A stretch of 64,000 nt of DNA from Qipengyuania sp. S6317L1 (GTDB taxonomy: Bacteria > Pseudomonadota > Alphaproteobacteria > Sphingomonadales > Sphingomonadaceae). The position numbers were made by a program, and so were the translations under genes. Below are positions 33,201 to 42,644 of this stretch, one piece after another. Position 1 is the stretch's first letter, and each line of letters starts with the position of its first letter. The stretch spans positions 186,001-250,000 of the forward strand of contig NZ_JALKAJ010000004.1 of the NCBI RefSeq assembly GCF_023015615.1. Reading direction: 5' to 3'. The notes under the pieces are model-generated. The model saw only the letters and a program-made list of their open reading frames with translations, did not search any database and was not told where the DNA came from.

Positions 33201-33277
33201 ACAGCGGTAACATCTACCCATCGTCTTACGACGCCCTGGGCCGTCGTTACGGTGCGAGCGTGAAACTGCGCTTCTGA
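30257..33277 (+). CDS. Large TonB-dependent receptor with paired cysteines
   Basis: A 1006-residue outer-membrane transporter. Signal peptide to SPALAQ (about residue 27), a TonB box region DAIVVTGSRIQNPNLELSSP, a plug with NLRGIGSQRNLVLLDGRR and RTDVLTGGATTTYGADAVSG, and a barrel ending in GASVKLRF with terminal Phe. It has 12 Cys, arranged as six close pairs in the barrel part (for example FCEGLGLDDAAC, TCSDPSGGC, DCVSFYSVNC), so the outer loops are probably disulfide-stapled. Codon use leans to CCA/CCT, GGT, GTT and CTT, unlike most neighbours, which fits a very highly expressed gene. The substrate is unknown; peptides or oligosaccharides are common for this subgroup. Confidence 0.93.
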   Translation: MKKSFTLKASAAPLALGLALVSSPALAQDGEEAAEVEGDAIVVTGSRIQNPNLELSSPVTFVGSEELELRQTNTAEQFLRELPASVPSTGSAVNNGNGGSSFVNLRGIGSQRNLVLLDGRRFVPADTTGRVDLNSIPLAVIERTDVLTGGATTTYGADAVSGVVNFITKKDFAGLEANASSQVTEQGDGETYRVDLTLGANFDDGRGNAVLSIGYQDTAAVFQGDRDFSEFNIGSFNGNPSGSSNAVPAVIVGPIPGGFGQLNEQGTEVLEGVFDRPFNFNPFNIFQTPFERYNIYGAANYEVSDAVEVYTQAAFSKQTVSTIIAPGGSFFNTYQLNLNNPNIPDAVALQFCEGLGLDDAACAAGRNTQFGATLEDGTANPDYVQFASQVRRRSVEAGTRNSDFTSTLFNIVAGARGGITDNIFWDVSATYGESERIQRQSGFARFDRLQQSLLALPDGTCSDPSGGCVPINLFGTLGNLGSQEAIDYVFSLTQQVITATSIKTVNGSITGDFGWGIADTPISFATGVEYREFTATRLSDEASQTPGAVVGGGGAAPDINGSYDVYDVFGEVIIPVLEGVPGAENLTLELGGRYSDYSTAGTEFTWKAGGTWEPIPGFSIRGNYQRAARAPNIGELFAPVTTGLDNLAVDPCQGPTAPTGNLLAACLAQVPAGSPGADAIQNGNVLAPAAGQINVTGGGNPNLGTEEATTWTVGAIFQPDAIPGLSLSVDYFNIEVESAISSPAVGDVISACFDNPSATNPDCQITSISRNPFTGGLDGSPDETPGLFLNASNLGLIQTDGVDISLRYSTDLSDTIGLSFSSNTTWTNENTFQAAPGAINRDCVSFYSVNCGSIQPEWVVDSRLTLSFDDIVSVSLRHRYMSATEYEPLQFATDVANAEASNRDENGVLLPEADQDCPDFNGADAGGCLVEPDFRNIPAEHYFDLSAQFDATENILFTITVQNLFDNQPHVVGSDIGSTAFNSGNIYPSSYDALGRRYGASVKLRF

Positions 33278-33303
33278 TCTGAACGGATCACAAAACATCA
33301 AAG

Positions 33304-33337
33304 CAGGGCGGTCAGAAATGGCCGCCCTGTTTTTTTA
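33304..33337 (+). terminator. Terminator of the large TonB-receptor gene
   Basis: CAGGGCGG and CCGCCCTG form a stem followed by eight T, about 25 bases after the receptor stop. Confidence 0.88.
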
Positions 33338-33481
33338 TGCGCGCGCGATTTCAACGGTCCTGCTCGCGCAAAGGCTTGCGCCCGCCCCCCATACCGGCCC
33401 GATTTGACTTCACGGCACAGACGGTTCCGTTTGCACCCCGAACATGATAGAAGCGGGTCACGTTCCAATTTGGAGGAAACA

Positions 33482-33775
33482 ATGACATCCTTTTTTAGCG
33501 CGCTCACAGCTCTTTTGATGATGGCGTCTCCGGCACAGGACGCAGCAGCCGCTCCAGCAGCTGAAGCCTCACAAGAAGCCGCCGAGCCCAAGAAAATCAC
33601 TGACCGCAACCACCCCGATTACGTGCGTTGCCGCCGGGAGCCGGTGATCGGCTCACGCGCCCGCTTTACCAAGCGCTGCCACACCAACCGCGAGTGGGAA
33701 ATGATTGCCCAACGCGGAAATGAAGGCACACGCGAGATCGTCGAAGCCGGTCAATCAGGCATGGTCGGCAACTGA
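33482..33775 (+). CDS. Small periplasmic protein of unknown function
   Basis: A 97-residue secreted protein. The signal peptide MTSFFSALTALLMMASPAQ is followed by an Ala-rich linker and a short conserved-looking domain, DYVRCRREPVIGSRARFTKR then CHTNREWEMIAQRGNEGTRE, with two Cys that could form a disulfide. GGAGGAAAC lies before the ATG; the frame is open from 33404 but the signal peptide marks the start. I recall similar short proteins annotated as hypothetical in sphingomonads. It is monocistronic, ending at a strong terminator. Confidence 0.72.
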   Translation: MTSFFSALTALLMMASPAQDAAAAPAAEASQEAAEPKKITDRNHPDYVRCRREPVIGSRARFTKRCHTNREWEMIAQRGNEGTREIVEAGQSGMVGN

Positions 33776-33804
33776 TCGCCGCGACGTTTTAAGATACGCA
33801 AAGC

Positions 33805-33843
33805 AAAAGCGCCCCCTTGCTAGTCTTGCAAGGGGGCGCTTTT
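33805..33843. terminator. Strong bidirectional terminator
   Basis: A perfect 16-base stem (AAAAGCGCCCCCTTGC at 33805-33820 against 33828-33843) with loop tagtctt serves the small periplasmic gene on plus and the converging gene on minus. Confidence 0.93.
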
Positions 33844-33875
33844 GTTTGTGCTCTGAGAGGCTTTGCGCGAGGTGA

Positions 33876-34403
33876 TCAGCGCATCCGGCTTACATCGACC
33901 ACTCCGCGACGGCCATCGACCCGCATGTGGTAACGGCCAAGGCTCGCCTTTTCGATCGTCACGCTTTGCCCTTCGCGCGGATTGCGTTTCATCCGGCTAA
34001 CCTGCGCCTCAGCCCAGATCTGTCCATTGTCGAGAGTGAAGATCCGCTTGCCGCTGCGATCATTGGCAAAGACACCGACAACAGTGGCGGCAATCTGCCC
34101 CTCTTCGTCAAGCTCGGTGACGGCGTCCGGGCCACGCTCGGACTCTTCACGCTCGCGAATCTGCAAGTCGGACAGGCCGAAGTTCTCGACGCTCTCCTGG
34201 CGTGCAGCCTCTGCGCGCTGGGCGAGCAGTTCGCCCTCGCGCGCATAGGTCGCATCGAAACAGGCAAGCCGTTCGCTATCGTCGGCGATCCCGGCACAAG
34301 GGGCGTAGGGGCTTGGCCCCTCATCCTTGGCCGAAACAGAAGTGGCGGTGAGGCAGGCGAGTAGCGCCGTACCAGCGAGCAGATATGCGTTGTGTTGCGT
34401 CAT
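33876..34403 (-). CDS. Periplasmic protein of unknown function
   Basis: A 175-residue secreted protein. A signal peptide (NAYLLAGTALLACLTATSVS, ending AKDE) precedes PYAPCAGIADDSERLACFDA, a two-Cys motif found at the N-terminus of many proteobacterial periplasmic proteins. A helical, Glu/Arg-rich middle (about 55-95) and a C-terminal beta domain (GQIAATVVGVFANDRSGKRI, then FTLDNGQIWAEAQVS and VDGRRGVVDVSRMR) follow. ATG 34403 is taken; an upstream TTG at 34421 is possible. It is separated by 42 bases from clpB on the same strand and may be cotranscribed with it. Function not known. Confidence 0.72.
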   Translation of the reverse strand: MTQHNAYLLAGTALLACLTATSVSAKDEGPSPYAPCAGIADDSERLACFDATYAREGELLAQRAEAARQESVENFGLSDLQIREREESERGPDAVTELDEEGQIAATVVGVFANDRSGKRIFTLDNGQIWAEAQVSRMKRNPREGQSVTIEKASLGRYHMRVDGRRGVVDVSRMR

Positions 34404-34445
34404 GCGATAATCATGCTGCAAATGGCTTTCACGCGCAAGACAGCA

Positions 34446-37022
34446 CTACTCCACTTCTATCCTGAGTTCGCCATCGCCCTCGTCGATCTTGAGCGTTGCA
34501 CCGTCGAGGATTTTGCCCTCGATCAGCATTTCCGCGAGCGGATCCTGCAGATATTTCTGCACCGCGCGCTTTAATGGCCTTGCGCCGTAAACGGGGTCAT
34601 ACCCCACCCGGCCCAGCCACCGCAGCGCCGCATCGGTCAGATCGAGCGTGATCTTGCGATCGTTGAGCAGTTTCTGCACGCGCTTCACCTGAATTTCGAC
34701 GATCGGCGCCATGTGCTCCATCGCGAGGCGGTGGAACAGGATGATTTCATCCAGCCGGTTGATGAATTCGGGGCGGAAGTGCCCGCGCACGACATCCATC
34801 ACCTTTTCTTCGACATCGGCAACTTTCCCGTCATCGGGCAGGTTCGCAAGATGCTGAGAACCAAGGTTCGAGGTAAGGATGATGAGCGTGTTCGAGAAAT
34901 CGACCTTGCGCCCCTGTCCATCCGTCAGTTGCCCGTCGTCGAGCACTTGAAGAAGGACGTTGAACACATCGGTGTGCGCTTTCTCGACCTCGTCGAACAA
35001 TACCACCTGGTAAGGCCTGCGCCGCACCGCTTCGGTGAGCACACCGCCCTCGTCATAGCCAACATAGCCCGGAGGCGCACCGATCAGGCGGGCGACCGAA
35101 TGTTTTTCCATGAATTCGGACATATCGATGCGCACCATCGCCTGATCGTCATCGAACAGGAATTCGGCGAGCGCCTTGGTCAGTTCGGTTTTACCCACGC
35201 CCGTTGGCCCCAGGAACAGGAAGGATCCGAGCGGCCGGTTCGGGTCCTGCAAGCCAGCGCGCGCGCGGCGCACGGCTTTGGACACCGCTTCAATCGCCTG
35301 CACCTGTCCGATCACGCGTTTGCCAAGGATACCCTCCATTTCGAGGAGCTTCTCGCGCTCGCCCTCCATCATCTTGTCGATGGGAATTCCAGTCCAGCGG
35401 CTGACAACAGAGGCGATATCTTCCTCGGTCACTTCTTCGCGAAGGAGTGCGTTTTCGGTGAGGTCCTCGGCCTCGGCCAGCTTTTTCTCGAGCGTCGGGA
35501 TCGTGCCATAGGAAAGCTCACCCGCCTTGGCGAGGTCGCCTGAACGCTGGGCCTGTTCAAGTTCCAGACGCGCTGCGTCCAGTTCTTCCTTGATCTTGCC
35601 CTCGGCCTCGATCTTGTCGCGCTCGTTCTGCCAGCGCGTGGTCAGCTCCGCCGACTCCTGTTCAAGCTCGGCAAGCTCCTTGCGCAAGTTTTCAAGCCGC
35701 TCCTTCGAGGCAGTGTCATCCTCCTTGGCGAGCGCGCTTTCCTCGATCTTCAACTGGATGATCCGGCGGTCGAGAGCCTCGATCTCCTCGGGCTTCGATT
35801 CCACTTCCATCCGGATGCGCGAGGCGGCCTCGTCCATCAGGTCGATTGCCTTGTCGGGCAGGAAGCGATTCTGGATATAGCGGTCAGAAAGCTTCGCCGC
35901 CGCCACAATGGCCGTGTCGGTGATGCGCACCCCGTGGTGAAGCTCGTATTTGTCCTTGATCCCGCGCAGGATCGAAACCGTGTCTTCGACCGTGGGCTCT
36001 TCGATAAACACGGGCTGGAACCGGCGTTGGAGCGCCGGGTCTTTCTCGACATACTTCTGATATTCATCGAGCGTGGTCGCGCCGATGCAGTGCAGCTCAC
36101 CGCGCGACAAAGCGGGCTTCAAAAGGTTGGACGCATCCATCGACCCTTCCGAGGCACCGGCCCCGATAAGAGTGTGCATCTCGTCGATGAACAGGATGAT
36201 CTGGCCATCGGCGTTCTTCACCTCATCAAGCACCGATTTGAGGCGCTCTTCAAATTCGCCGCGATATTTCGCGCCCGCAATCAGCGCGCCCATATCAAGG
36301 CTCATCAAGGTGCGCCCTTTCAGGCTGTCCGGCACATCGCCATTGGCAATGCGCAGCGCCAGCCCTTCGGCAATCGCGGTTTTACCCGTGCCCGGTTCCC
36401 CGATCAGCGCGGGGTTGTTCTTGGTCCGGCGTGCAAGGATCTGCACGGTGCGGCGGATTTCCTCATCGCGCCCGATAACCGGGTCAAGCTTGCCGTCGCG
36501 CGCGGCTTGCGTGAGGTCGCGCGCGAATTTCTCCATTGCGTCATAATTCGCCTCGGCATTGGCGCTGTCGGCCTTTTTGCCGCCGCGAAGATCCTCAATC
36601 GCGGCATTCAGGCTTTGCGGAGTAACGCTGGCCGCTTTCATTGCATCGCGCGTTGCGTCGGGGGAAAGCGCCAGTGCGGTGAGCAAACGCTCGACCGTCA
36701 CATAGCTGTCGCCTGCCTTATCGGCGAGCTGTTCTGCGCTATCGAGGACGCGGACAAGATCGTTGTCCATACCCGGCGTTGACTGCGCGCCGGAGCCCGT
36801 CACCGCCGGGATTTTGGAAAGCCCGATATCCACCGCGCTCACCGCAAGGGCGGCCTCGCCGCCAGCGCGCTGGATCAGGCCGGCGGCCATGCCTTCGCCA
36901 TCTTCGAGGAGCGCCTTCAAAAGGTGCAGCGGAGTAATCCGCTGGTGGTTCATACGGATCGCAACCGTCTGCGCGCTTTGCAAAAAGCCTTTGGCGCGGT
37001 CTGTAAACTTGTCGAGATTCAT
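34446..37022 (-). CDS. clpB: ATP-dependent disaggregase ClpB
   Basis: ClpB works with DnaK to dissolve protein aggregates after heat stress. The 858-residue protein has the Clp N-domain repeat (about 1-145), AAA+ module 1 with Walker [10 protein letters not shown] (about 205), the ClpB-specific middle coiled coil (about 410-525, rich in Glu and Arg), AAA+ module 2 with Walker [10 protein letters not shown] (about 605), and the C-terminal D2-small domain. The length and middle domain separate it from ClpA/ClpC. ATG 37022 ([13 protein letters not shown]) is the family start. A heat-shock-type promoter lies just upstream. Confidence 0.97.
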   Translation of the reverse strand: MNLDKFTDRAKGFLQSAQTVAIRMNHQRITPLHLLKALLEDGEGMAAGLIQRAGGEAALAVSAVDIGLSKIPAVTGSGAQSTPGMDNDLVRVLDSAEQLADKAGDSYVTVERLLTALALSPDATRDAMKAASVTPQSLNAAIEDLRGGKKADSANAEANYDAMEKFARDLTQAARDGKLDPVIGRDEEIRRTVQILARRTKNNPALIGEPGTGKTAIAEGLALRIANGDVPDSLKGRTLMSLDMGALIAGAKYRGEFEERLKSVLDEVKNADGQIILFIDEMHTLIGAGASEGSMDASNLLKPALSRGELHCIGATTLDEYQKYVEKDPALQRRFQPVFIEEPTVEDTVSILRGIKDKYELHHGVRITDTAIVAAAKLSDRYIQNRFLPDKAIDLMDEAASRIRMEVESKPEEIEALDRRIIQLKIEESALAKEDDTASKERLENLRKELAELEQESAELTTRWQNERDKIEAEGKIKEELDAARLELEQAQRSGDLAKAGELSYGTIPTLEKKLAEAEDLTENALLREEVTEEDIASVVSRWTGIPIDKMMEGEREKLLEMEGILGKRVIGQVQAIEAVSKAVRRARAGLQDPNRPLGSFLFLGPTGVGKTELTKALAEFLFDDDQAMVRIDMSEFMEKHSVARLIGAPPGYVGYDEGGVLTEAVRRRPYQVVLFDEVEKAHTDVFNVLLQVLDDGQLTDGQGRKVDFSNTLIILTSNLGSQHLANLPDDGKVADVEEKVMDVVRGHFRPEFINRLDEIILFHRLAMEHMAPIVEIQVKRVQKLLNDRKITLDLTDAALRWLGRVGYDPVYGARPLKRAVQKYLQDPLAEMLIEGKILDGATLKIDEGDGELRIEVE

Positions 37023-37050
37023 GCCTGTTCCCTCATATGAATTGCCTCCC

Positions 37051-37080
37051 TTATATGGTGTTGCATTTTTGCAACACAAG
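37051..37080 (-). promoter_or_regulatory. RpoH-type promoter and inverted repeat upstream of clpB
   Basis: On the minus strand CTTGTG (37080-37075) and CCATATAA (37058-37051) are spaced by 16 bases, close to the heat-shock sigma-32 pattern. The spacer holds a perfect inverted repeat, TGTTGCA and TGCAACA around four bases (37059-37076). Confidence 0.65.
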
Positions 37081-37236
37081 GCCTTGAGGGCGACAATTTT
37101 CGTCTCGCAGGTGTGTTACCTGAGTAGGTGGGTCACATTTCGGCGCATTGCAAGCCCCCAGACCGCGTCACTGCGCTTGACCAGAACGTATGGGCAAGCG
37201 ATTGTCCCGCAACGGGGAAGAGAGAAAGTTTATCTG

Positions 37237-39495
37237 ATGAAATGGATCAAGCTCGGTGCGCTTGGGGTTGCCGGCCTATTGCTGGTAACTTTTGTATTTC
37301 TGGCCACTTGGGAGCCATTTGCCGCGCGCACAAGCGAGGCGCCTGAATACCGCGAATATTCCGCCGAGATCGTGCGCAGCGAATACGGCGTTCCCATGGT
37401 CTATGGCGACACCGATGCCGATGTCGCCTTTGGCGTGGCGATTGCACATGCCGAGGATGATTTCTTCACCCTGCAGGATGTCGTCGCGATGTCGAAAGGG
37501 CGCTATGGTGCGATTGCGGGTCAGGACGGTGCGCAGATTGATTTCGCCTATCACCTTATCGGTGCGCGCGAGACGGCAATTCGCGAATACCCCAAACTTC
37601 CCGCTGACACGCGCGCGCTGCTCGACGCCTATGCAAGCGGGCTCAACCAATATGCCGAAACCCATCCCGAAGAGATCAAGCTTGCCAATCTTTTCCCCGT
37701 CAACGGAGAGGATATTGCCGCCGGTTTCGTTCTACGCCAGCCGTTCTTCTATGGCCTTGGCAATGTGATCGGGCCGCTTGTTGCAGGCGAGCCCTTGCGC
37801 AAGGAATTTGGCCCCGACATTCCCGGTTTCCCGCGCGAGAAATCGCCCGCCGAACAATTGCGCGAGGAATTGACCGGCGAAAATATGGCCAAGAGCGAAC
37901 ACCCCAATCTTGTGCTTCCCATCGGCAGCGCGGGCGATCATCTGGGCTCGAATGCCTGGGCTGTTACGCCGGAAAAATCGGGTGGTCCGACGACACTGAT
38001 CTCAAACTCTCACCAGCCCCTTCGCGGAGGTGTCGCCTGGTATGAATTTGGCGTGCAGTCGGGTGAGGGGTGGCACTTTGCGGGTGCAAACTTCCCTGGC
38101 TCGCCCTTCCCTTTCCTGGGCCATAACGAGCATCTGGGATGGACCAACACGGTCAATCGTCCCGATATGACCGACATCTACAAGCTCGAAATGAACGAGG
38201 CCGGTGACAGCTATCGCCTTGATGACAAATGGTATTATCTCGAAGAAAAGGAAGTGATCCTGCCTGTGAAGATGGGCCCGGTCACGCTTCCGATCACTCA
38301 GACCATCTATCGCAGCCAGCATCACGGCCCGGTGATCAAGAACGATAACGGCTTCTTTGCAATCCGCTATGGCGGCATGGACAAGGCCGATCAACTGGAC
38401 GCCTATTACCGCCTCAACAAGACCACCAACCTTGAAGAGTGGGAAGCGCAAATCGCGCGCATGGCAATCCCTTCGACCAACTTCATCTACGCCGACAAAC
38501 AAGGCAACATTGCCTATGTCTACAACGCAAGCATCCCCGACCGGCCAGAGGATGTGGAGGCAAACTGGCGCGGCATTCTCGATGGGTCACGCTCCGACCT
38601 CATCTGGGAGGGCAGCGTTGGCTATGACCGCATCCCCAAGCTTATCAATCCGGCCTCGGGCTGGCTCTACAACTCGAACAACGAACCTTATACCGCCGCA
38701 GGTGAAGGCAGCGATCTTGACCCGCAAGACTTCTCACCCGTGCTCGGCATTGAGAGGAAACAGACCAACCGCTCCTATCGCGCCTACAGGTTGATGAGCG
38801 AAGCGGACCTGCTCGACCGCGAGGCGCTGGAGCGGATCAAGTATGACACTGCCTATGAACGGCTCGATTACGTCGACACATTGTTGAGCGCACTTGAGGC
38901 AATGGAGAATAGCCCGCGTTTGCAAAAGGCGTCGGCATCAGGCGTTTCGCTGGCCGAGGCGCGCGATCTGCTTCTGGGATGGGATCTGACCGCCGACAAT
39001 AAAGGCGATGCCGATGCGCTCGCGCTCCTGATGATCCGGTCGTACATGGGCGCTGAATACAACAATACGCCCGTCCCCGATGTCGAAGAGCATCTGAAGG
39101 AAGCGGTCGATCATCTGATGGAGCACTTCGGGCGGCTCAACCCGCCGATGTCAGAGCTGCTGCGGCTTCGTCAGGGCAACGTAGACCTGCCGCTTGATGG
39201 CGGCTCTGATACTCTGCGCGCCTCGACCACATGGCGCGAGGATGATGACGGGCGGCTGAGCCTCGTTCACGGCGACAGCTATATCCAATGGGTCGAATGG
39301 CCAGCCGGTGGCGGCAAAGTCGTCTCACGCTCGATCCAGCCCTTTGGCGCTGCCACCACGCGGTCCGAAAGCCCGCATTACACCGATCAGATGCAGCTGT
39401 ATGTCGATCACAAATTGAAACCCGTGCGCTTTTTCGAAGAGGATGTGCGGGAACATGCAACGAGTTCGAAAGTCGTAACCAACAAACGCGATTGA
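37237..39495 (+). CDS. Penicillin acylase family protein (Ntn hydrolase, S45)
   Basis: A 752-residue precursor of the S45 penicillin amidase family, which hydrolyses amides such as beta-lactam side chains or acyl-homoserine lactones. The N-terminus is a hydrophobic export/anchor segment (ALGVAGLLLVTFVFLATW). Autocleavage would occur between Gly237 and Ser238 in HLGSNAWAVTPEKSGG, making Ser238 the N-terminal nucleophile of the beta chain. Other family features are ISNSHQPLRGG and GHNEHLGWTNTVNRPDMTDI. ATG 37237 is taken; the open frame upstream runs through the clpB gene in the other direction. Quorum quenching is a possible role but is only inference. Confidence 0.9.
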   Translation: MKWIKLGALGVAGLLLVTFVFLATWEPFAARTSEAPEYREYSAEIVRSEYGVPMVYGDTDADVAFGVAIAHAEDDFFTLQDVVAMSKGRYGAIAGQDGAQIDFAYHLIGARETAIREYPKLPADTRALLDAYASGLNQYAETHPEEIKLANLFPVNGEDIAAGFVLRQPFFYGLGNVIGPLVAGEPLRKEFGPDIPGFPREKSPAEQLREELTGENMAKSEHPNLVLPIGSAGDHLGSNAWAVTPEKSGGPTTLISNSHQPLRGGVAWYEFGVQSGEGWHFAGANFPGSPFPFLGHNEHLGWTNTVNRPDMTDIYKLEMNEAGDSYRLDDKWYYLEEKEVILPVKMGPVTLPITQTIYRSQHHGPVIKNDNGFFAIRYGGMDKADQLDAYYRLNKTTNLEEWEAQIARMAIPSTNFIYADKQGNIAYVYNASIPDRPEDVEANWRGILDGSRSDLIWEGSVGYDRIPKLINPASGWLYNSNNEPYTAAGEGSDLDPQDFSPVLGIERKQTNRSYRAYRLMSEADLLDREALERIKYDTAYERLDYVDTLLSALEAMENSPRLQKASASGVSLAEARDLLLGWDLTADNKGDADALALLMIRSYMGAEYNNTPVPDVEEHLKEAVDHLMEHFGRLNPPMSELLRLRQGNVDLPLDGGSDTLRASTTWREDDDGRLSLVHGDSYIQWVEWPAGGGKVVSRSIQPFGAATTRSESPHYTDQMQLYVDHKLKPVRFFEEDVREHATSSKVVTNKRD

Positions 39496-39579
39496 GGCGG
39501 GCCTTGCCCTATCCGGACATGACCCAGCCAGATTTTGCCAACTCACCAGACACGTTGTCCTGGAAAAGGATTTGAAGAT

Positions 39580-42447
39580 ATGAACCTGCGCCATGCAGCC
39601 ACCAGCCTAGCCGCCCTTGCCGTCGCCATTGCGGCCCCTTCAAGCCCCGCCATCGCGGACGACCACGTCGACGTTGCGGCTCAAGACGCTGGCAGCCCCG
39701 GCGACCTCGAAGCATTGGTGGCTCAGGTTCAGATCCCTTACGAAGAGTTTCAGCTCGACAACGGCCTAACCGTGATCGTGCATGAAGATCGCAAGGCGCC
39801 GATTGTGGGCGTTGCTGTATGGTACAATGTCGGCTCCAAGGACGAACCCGAAGGCCTCACCGGTTTTGCCCACCTGTTCGAACACCTCATGTTCAACGGT
39901 TCGGAAAACGCACCCAATGACTATTTCCAGTATCTTCAGGAAATGGGCGCGACCGATTACAACGGCACGACCAATTTCGACCGCACCAATTACTTCCAGA
40001 CGGTCCCCCGCCCTGCTTTGGAGCGCGCGCTGTGGCTGGAAAGCGACCGGATGGGCTATCTTCTGGGAGCGGTCACGCAAGGCAAGCTCGACAACCAGAT
40101 CGGCGTTGTCCAGAACGAAAAACGACAGGGCGATAACAGTCCTGGCGGCCTCGTCTTCTACGAAATTCTCGAAACCATCTTTCCCGATGGCCACCCCTAC
40201 CAACACTCTGTCATTGGCTCGATGGAAGACATCGAAGCGGCAACGCTCGACGACGTGAAAGAATGGTTCCGCGACAAATACGGCCCGAACAATGCAACGC
40301 TGGTCCTTGCCGGCGACATCTCGGCTGACGAAGCGCGGCCATTGGTGGAGGAATACTTTGGCCCGATAGCGCGCGGCCCCGTGAACACACCAGCCGCCGC
40401 ACAAATTCCCACGCTTGACGAACCCGTGCGCACCGTCATGCGCGATGCTGTCGCAGCGACATCGATCAGCATGTACTGGCCAGCGCCCGGCATCACTTCG
40501 GAAGACCTCGCCGCCCTCAATATGGGCACGCAGATCCTTGGCGGCCTCCTTTCGAGCCGGCTGGACCAGATCCTCGTACGCGACGAAGAACTTGCGGTGA
40601 GCGTTTCGGCTGGCAATTACGACTTCCAGCGCGTGGGCCTCATTAATGTGAGCGCGACGCTTAAAGACGGGGTGGACCCGCTCGCTCTCGAAGCGCGTCT
40701 CAAACAACTGGTCGACTGGTATGTGGAAACCGGCCCAACCCAAGCCGAGGTCCAACGCGCCGCGACCAGCGAACTGGCCGAAACCATCCGCGGGCTTGAG
40801 CAAGTCGGCGGCTTTGGCGGCAAGGCCGTGGCTCTTGCGCGCGGCGAAGTGCTTGCAGGCGATCCCGGTTTTGCGGTCAACCAACTGGAAGTGCTGGCAT
40901 CTATCACTCCTGAGACGATCACAGCTGCGATGCAGGAGTGGATGACCAAACCTGCCTTCACGCTCGTCCTTGAACCGGGCGAACGCGATGCAGATTATCA
41001 GGAGGCATCGAGCGTGACCGGCGGCGGCGCGTCGACCGAGCGCGACCGGACCAGCGAGGAAATCACCGTATCGCTTCAACGCCCTGCGCCCGAAATCACC
41101 TCCGTGCCGACACTCGAATTCCCTGACTTTGAACGCGCCACGCTCGCCAATGGTATGGAGCTGACTTATGCCAAACGCGATGCGGTCCCCGCGACCTATG
41201 TGACGCTCTCGTTCAACGCTGGCAGCGCGTCCGATGCGGCGGATATGCGCGGGCTTGAGGGCCTTGCCCTGAACCTGTTCGACCAAGGCACGCAAACGCT
41301 CACCGCGCAACAAATCGCAGAAGAGAGCGAGCGCCTCGGCCTGTCGATCTCGGTTGGCGGCGGATCGGACCGCTCAAGTTTCACTCTTTCGGCCCTGTCT
41401 GACAATCTCGCGCCTTCGCTCGATCTGTTGGCTGACATTATCCAGAACCCTGCGTTCAACGACGGCGATATTGCCCGCGTAAAGGCGCAGACCACCACCA
41501 GCATCCGCCAGCAGATGCGCTCCCCCGGAGGCATCGCACAGCGCGCGGCAGGGATCGAGTTGTTTGGCGATGCCTCGCCCTATGGCGGGGTTGAAACCAT
41601 CGAAAGCGTCGAGGCGATCACACGCGCGGACCTGACCGGGTTCAAGGACCGCTGGATCAGGCCGGACAATGGCGAGGTGTTCGTCGTCTCCAGCCTGCCT
41701 GTGGAAACCATCGTGGCCGAGCTCAACGCAGCCCTTGGCGATTGGCAAGCACCAGACAGCCCCAAAGGCGTCAAGGATTTCAGCACCTTGCCAACCGAAA
41801 GCGATGGCGGACGCATTGTCCTCATCAACCGCCCCAATTCGCCACAGAGCTTCATCTATGGCGCGCAAGTTACCCCGCTTGATGCAAGCGATCCGGCTTT
41901 TGTCGATTTTGAAAACGCCAACAATTCGCTCGGCGGCAACTTCCTCGCGCGCCTCAATATGAACCTGCGCGAGACAAAGGGCTGGAGCTATGGCGTGCGC
42001 GGCGGTCCGTCAGCGCGCGAGAATGCGGTGGTGTATGCCATCGGCGGCGGGGTGCAGGCTGACAAGACCGGCCCCGCGGTCGCCGAGATGATCCGCGAGA
42101 CGTCCGAATTCCTCACCACCAACGGCGTGACCCAGGACGAATTGGAGCGCAACGTCGCCAATGAAATCGGGCTCCTGCCCGGCCAGTTCGAAACCTCTCG
42201 CTCTGTGCTGGGCGCGATGCAGAGTCTGGCGCTGTTTGACCGGCCCGACAGCTATTACGAAGAGCTGGTGAGCAAATACGAAGCCCAAACCACCGACAGC
42301 CTCGATGCCGCCGCACGCGCCGCGCTCAAGGTAGATGATTTTGTCTGGGTCGTCGTAGGCGATGCCGAGGCCGTGAAACCACAACTGGACGAGCTTGGTA
42401 TGCCGATAGAAGTGCGCGAAATGGAAGGGGCGCAGACAAGCGAATAA
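39580..42447 (+). CDS. M16 family zinc peptidase (insulinase-like, two-domain)
   Basis: A 955-residue secreted metallopeptidase of family M16. A signal peptide (HAATSLAALAVAIAAPSSPA, to IADD) is followed by the N-terminal catalytic half with the inverse zinc motif HLFEH at 98-102 (GFAHLFEHLMFNGSENAP). The second, inactive half follows from about residue 520 (FERATLANGMELTYAKRDAV) with LLSSRL-like interface segments. This full-length PqqL/zinc-protease layout suggests a clam-like peptidase that degrades peptides in the periplasm. ATG 39580 has AAGGATTTGAAG before it. It follows the penicillin acylase gene by 84 bases and may be cotranscribed. Confidence 0.93.
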   Translation: MNLRHAATSLAALAVAIAAPSSPAIADDHVDVAAQDAGSPGDLEALVAQVQIPYEEFQLDNGLTVIVHEDRKAPIVGVAVWYNVGSKDEPEGLTGFAHLFEHLMFNGSENAPNDYFQYLQEMGATDYNGTTNFDRTNYFQTVPRPALERALWLESDRMGYLLGAVTQGKLDNQIGVVQNEKRQGDNSPGGLVFYEILETIFPDGHPYQHSVIGSMEDIEAATLDDVKEWFRDKYGPNNATLVLAGDISADEARPLVEEYFGPIARGPVNTPAAAQIPTLDEPVRTVMRDAVAATSISMYWPAPGITSEDLAALNMGTQILGGLLSSRLDQILVRDEELAVSVSAGNYDFQRVGLINVSATLKDGVDPLALEARLKQLVDWYVETGPTQAEVQRAATSELAETIRGLEQVGGFGGKAVALARGEVLAGDPGFAVNQLEVLASITPETITAAMQEWMTKPAFTLVLEPGERDADYQEASSVTGGGASTERDRTSEEITVSLQRPAPEITSVPTLEFPDFERATLANGMELTYAKRDAVPATYVTLSFNAGSASDAADMRGLEGLALNLFDQGTQTLTAQQIAEESERLGLSISVGGGSDRSSFTLSALSDNLAPSLDLLADIIQNPAFNDGDIARVKAQTTTSIRQQMRSPGGIAQRAAGIELFGDASPYGGVETIESVEAITRADLTGFKDRWIRPDNGEVFVVSSLPVETIVAELNAALGDWQAPDSPKGVKDFSTLPTESDGGRIVLINRPNSPQSFIYGAQVTPLDASDPAFVDFENANNSLGGNFLARLNMNLRETKGWSYGVRGGPSARENAVVYAIGGGVQADKTGPAVAEMIRETSEFLTTNGVTQDELERNVANEIGLLPGQFETSRSVLGAMQSLALFDRPDSYYEELVSKYEAQTTDSLDAAARAALKVDDFVWVVVGDAEAVKPQLDELGMPIEVREMEGAQTSE

Positions 42448-42644
42448 TCGCCATGTTCGGGTGACGCTACGTCGCCGTAGCGGCGCGCAAATAAGGCGTC
42501 GATTTGCTCCGCTTTGCCAAAACGATAGCAGTTGAAAGCGGTGAATTGACGTGTACAAACTACCTTTCAAGCCAAGTGACCGAGAGGGTCCTGGCCACAA
42601 TTATGCAAGGCGCTTGTTTTATGCGCTGACAAGGAGACGATAAC

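Noticed and set aside
36763..37236. N-terminal extension of the penicillin acylase frame
   Set aside because: The frame runs upstream opposite the clpB N-domain. The export segment begins at ATG 37237, so the extra 158 codons are a shadow.
39766..41313. 515-codon frame antisense to the M16 peptidase
   Set aside because: Antisense to a gene with signal peptide and zinc motif; composition is His/Arg/Ala-rich as expected of a shadow frame.
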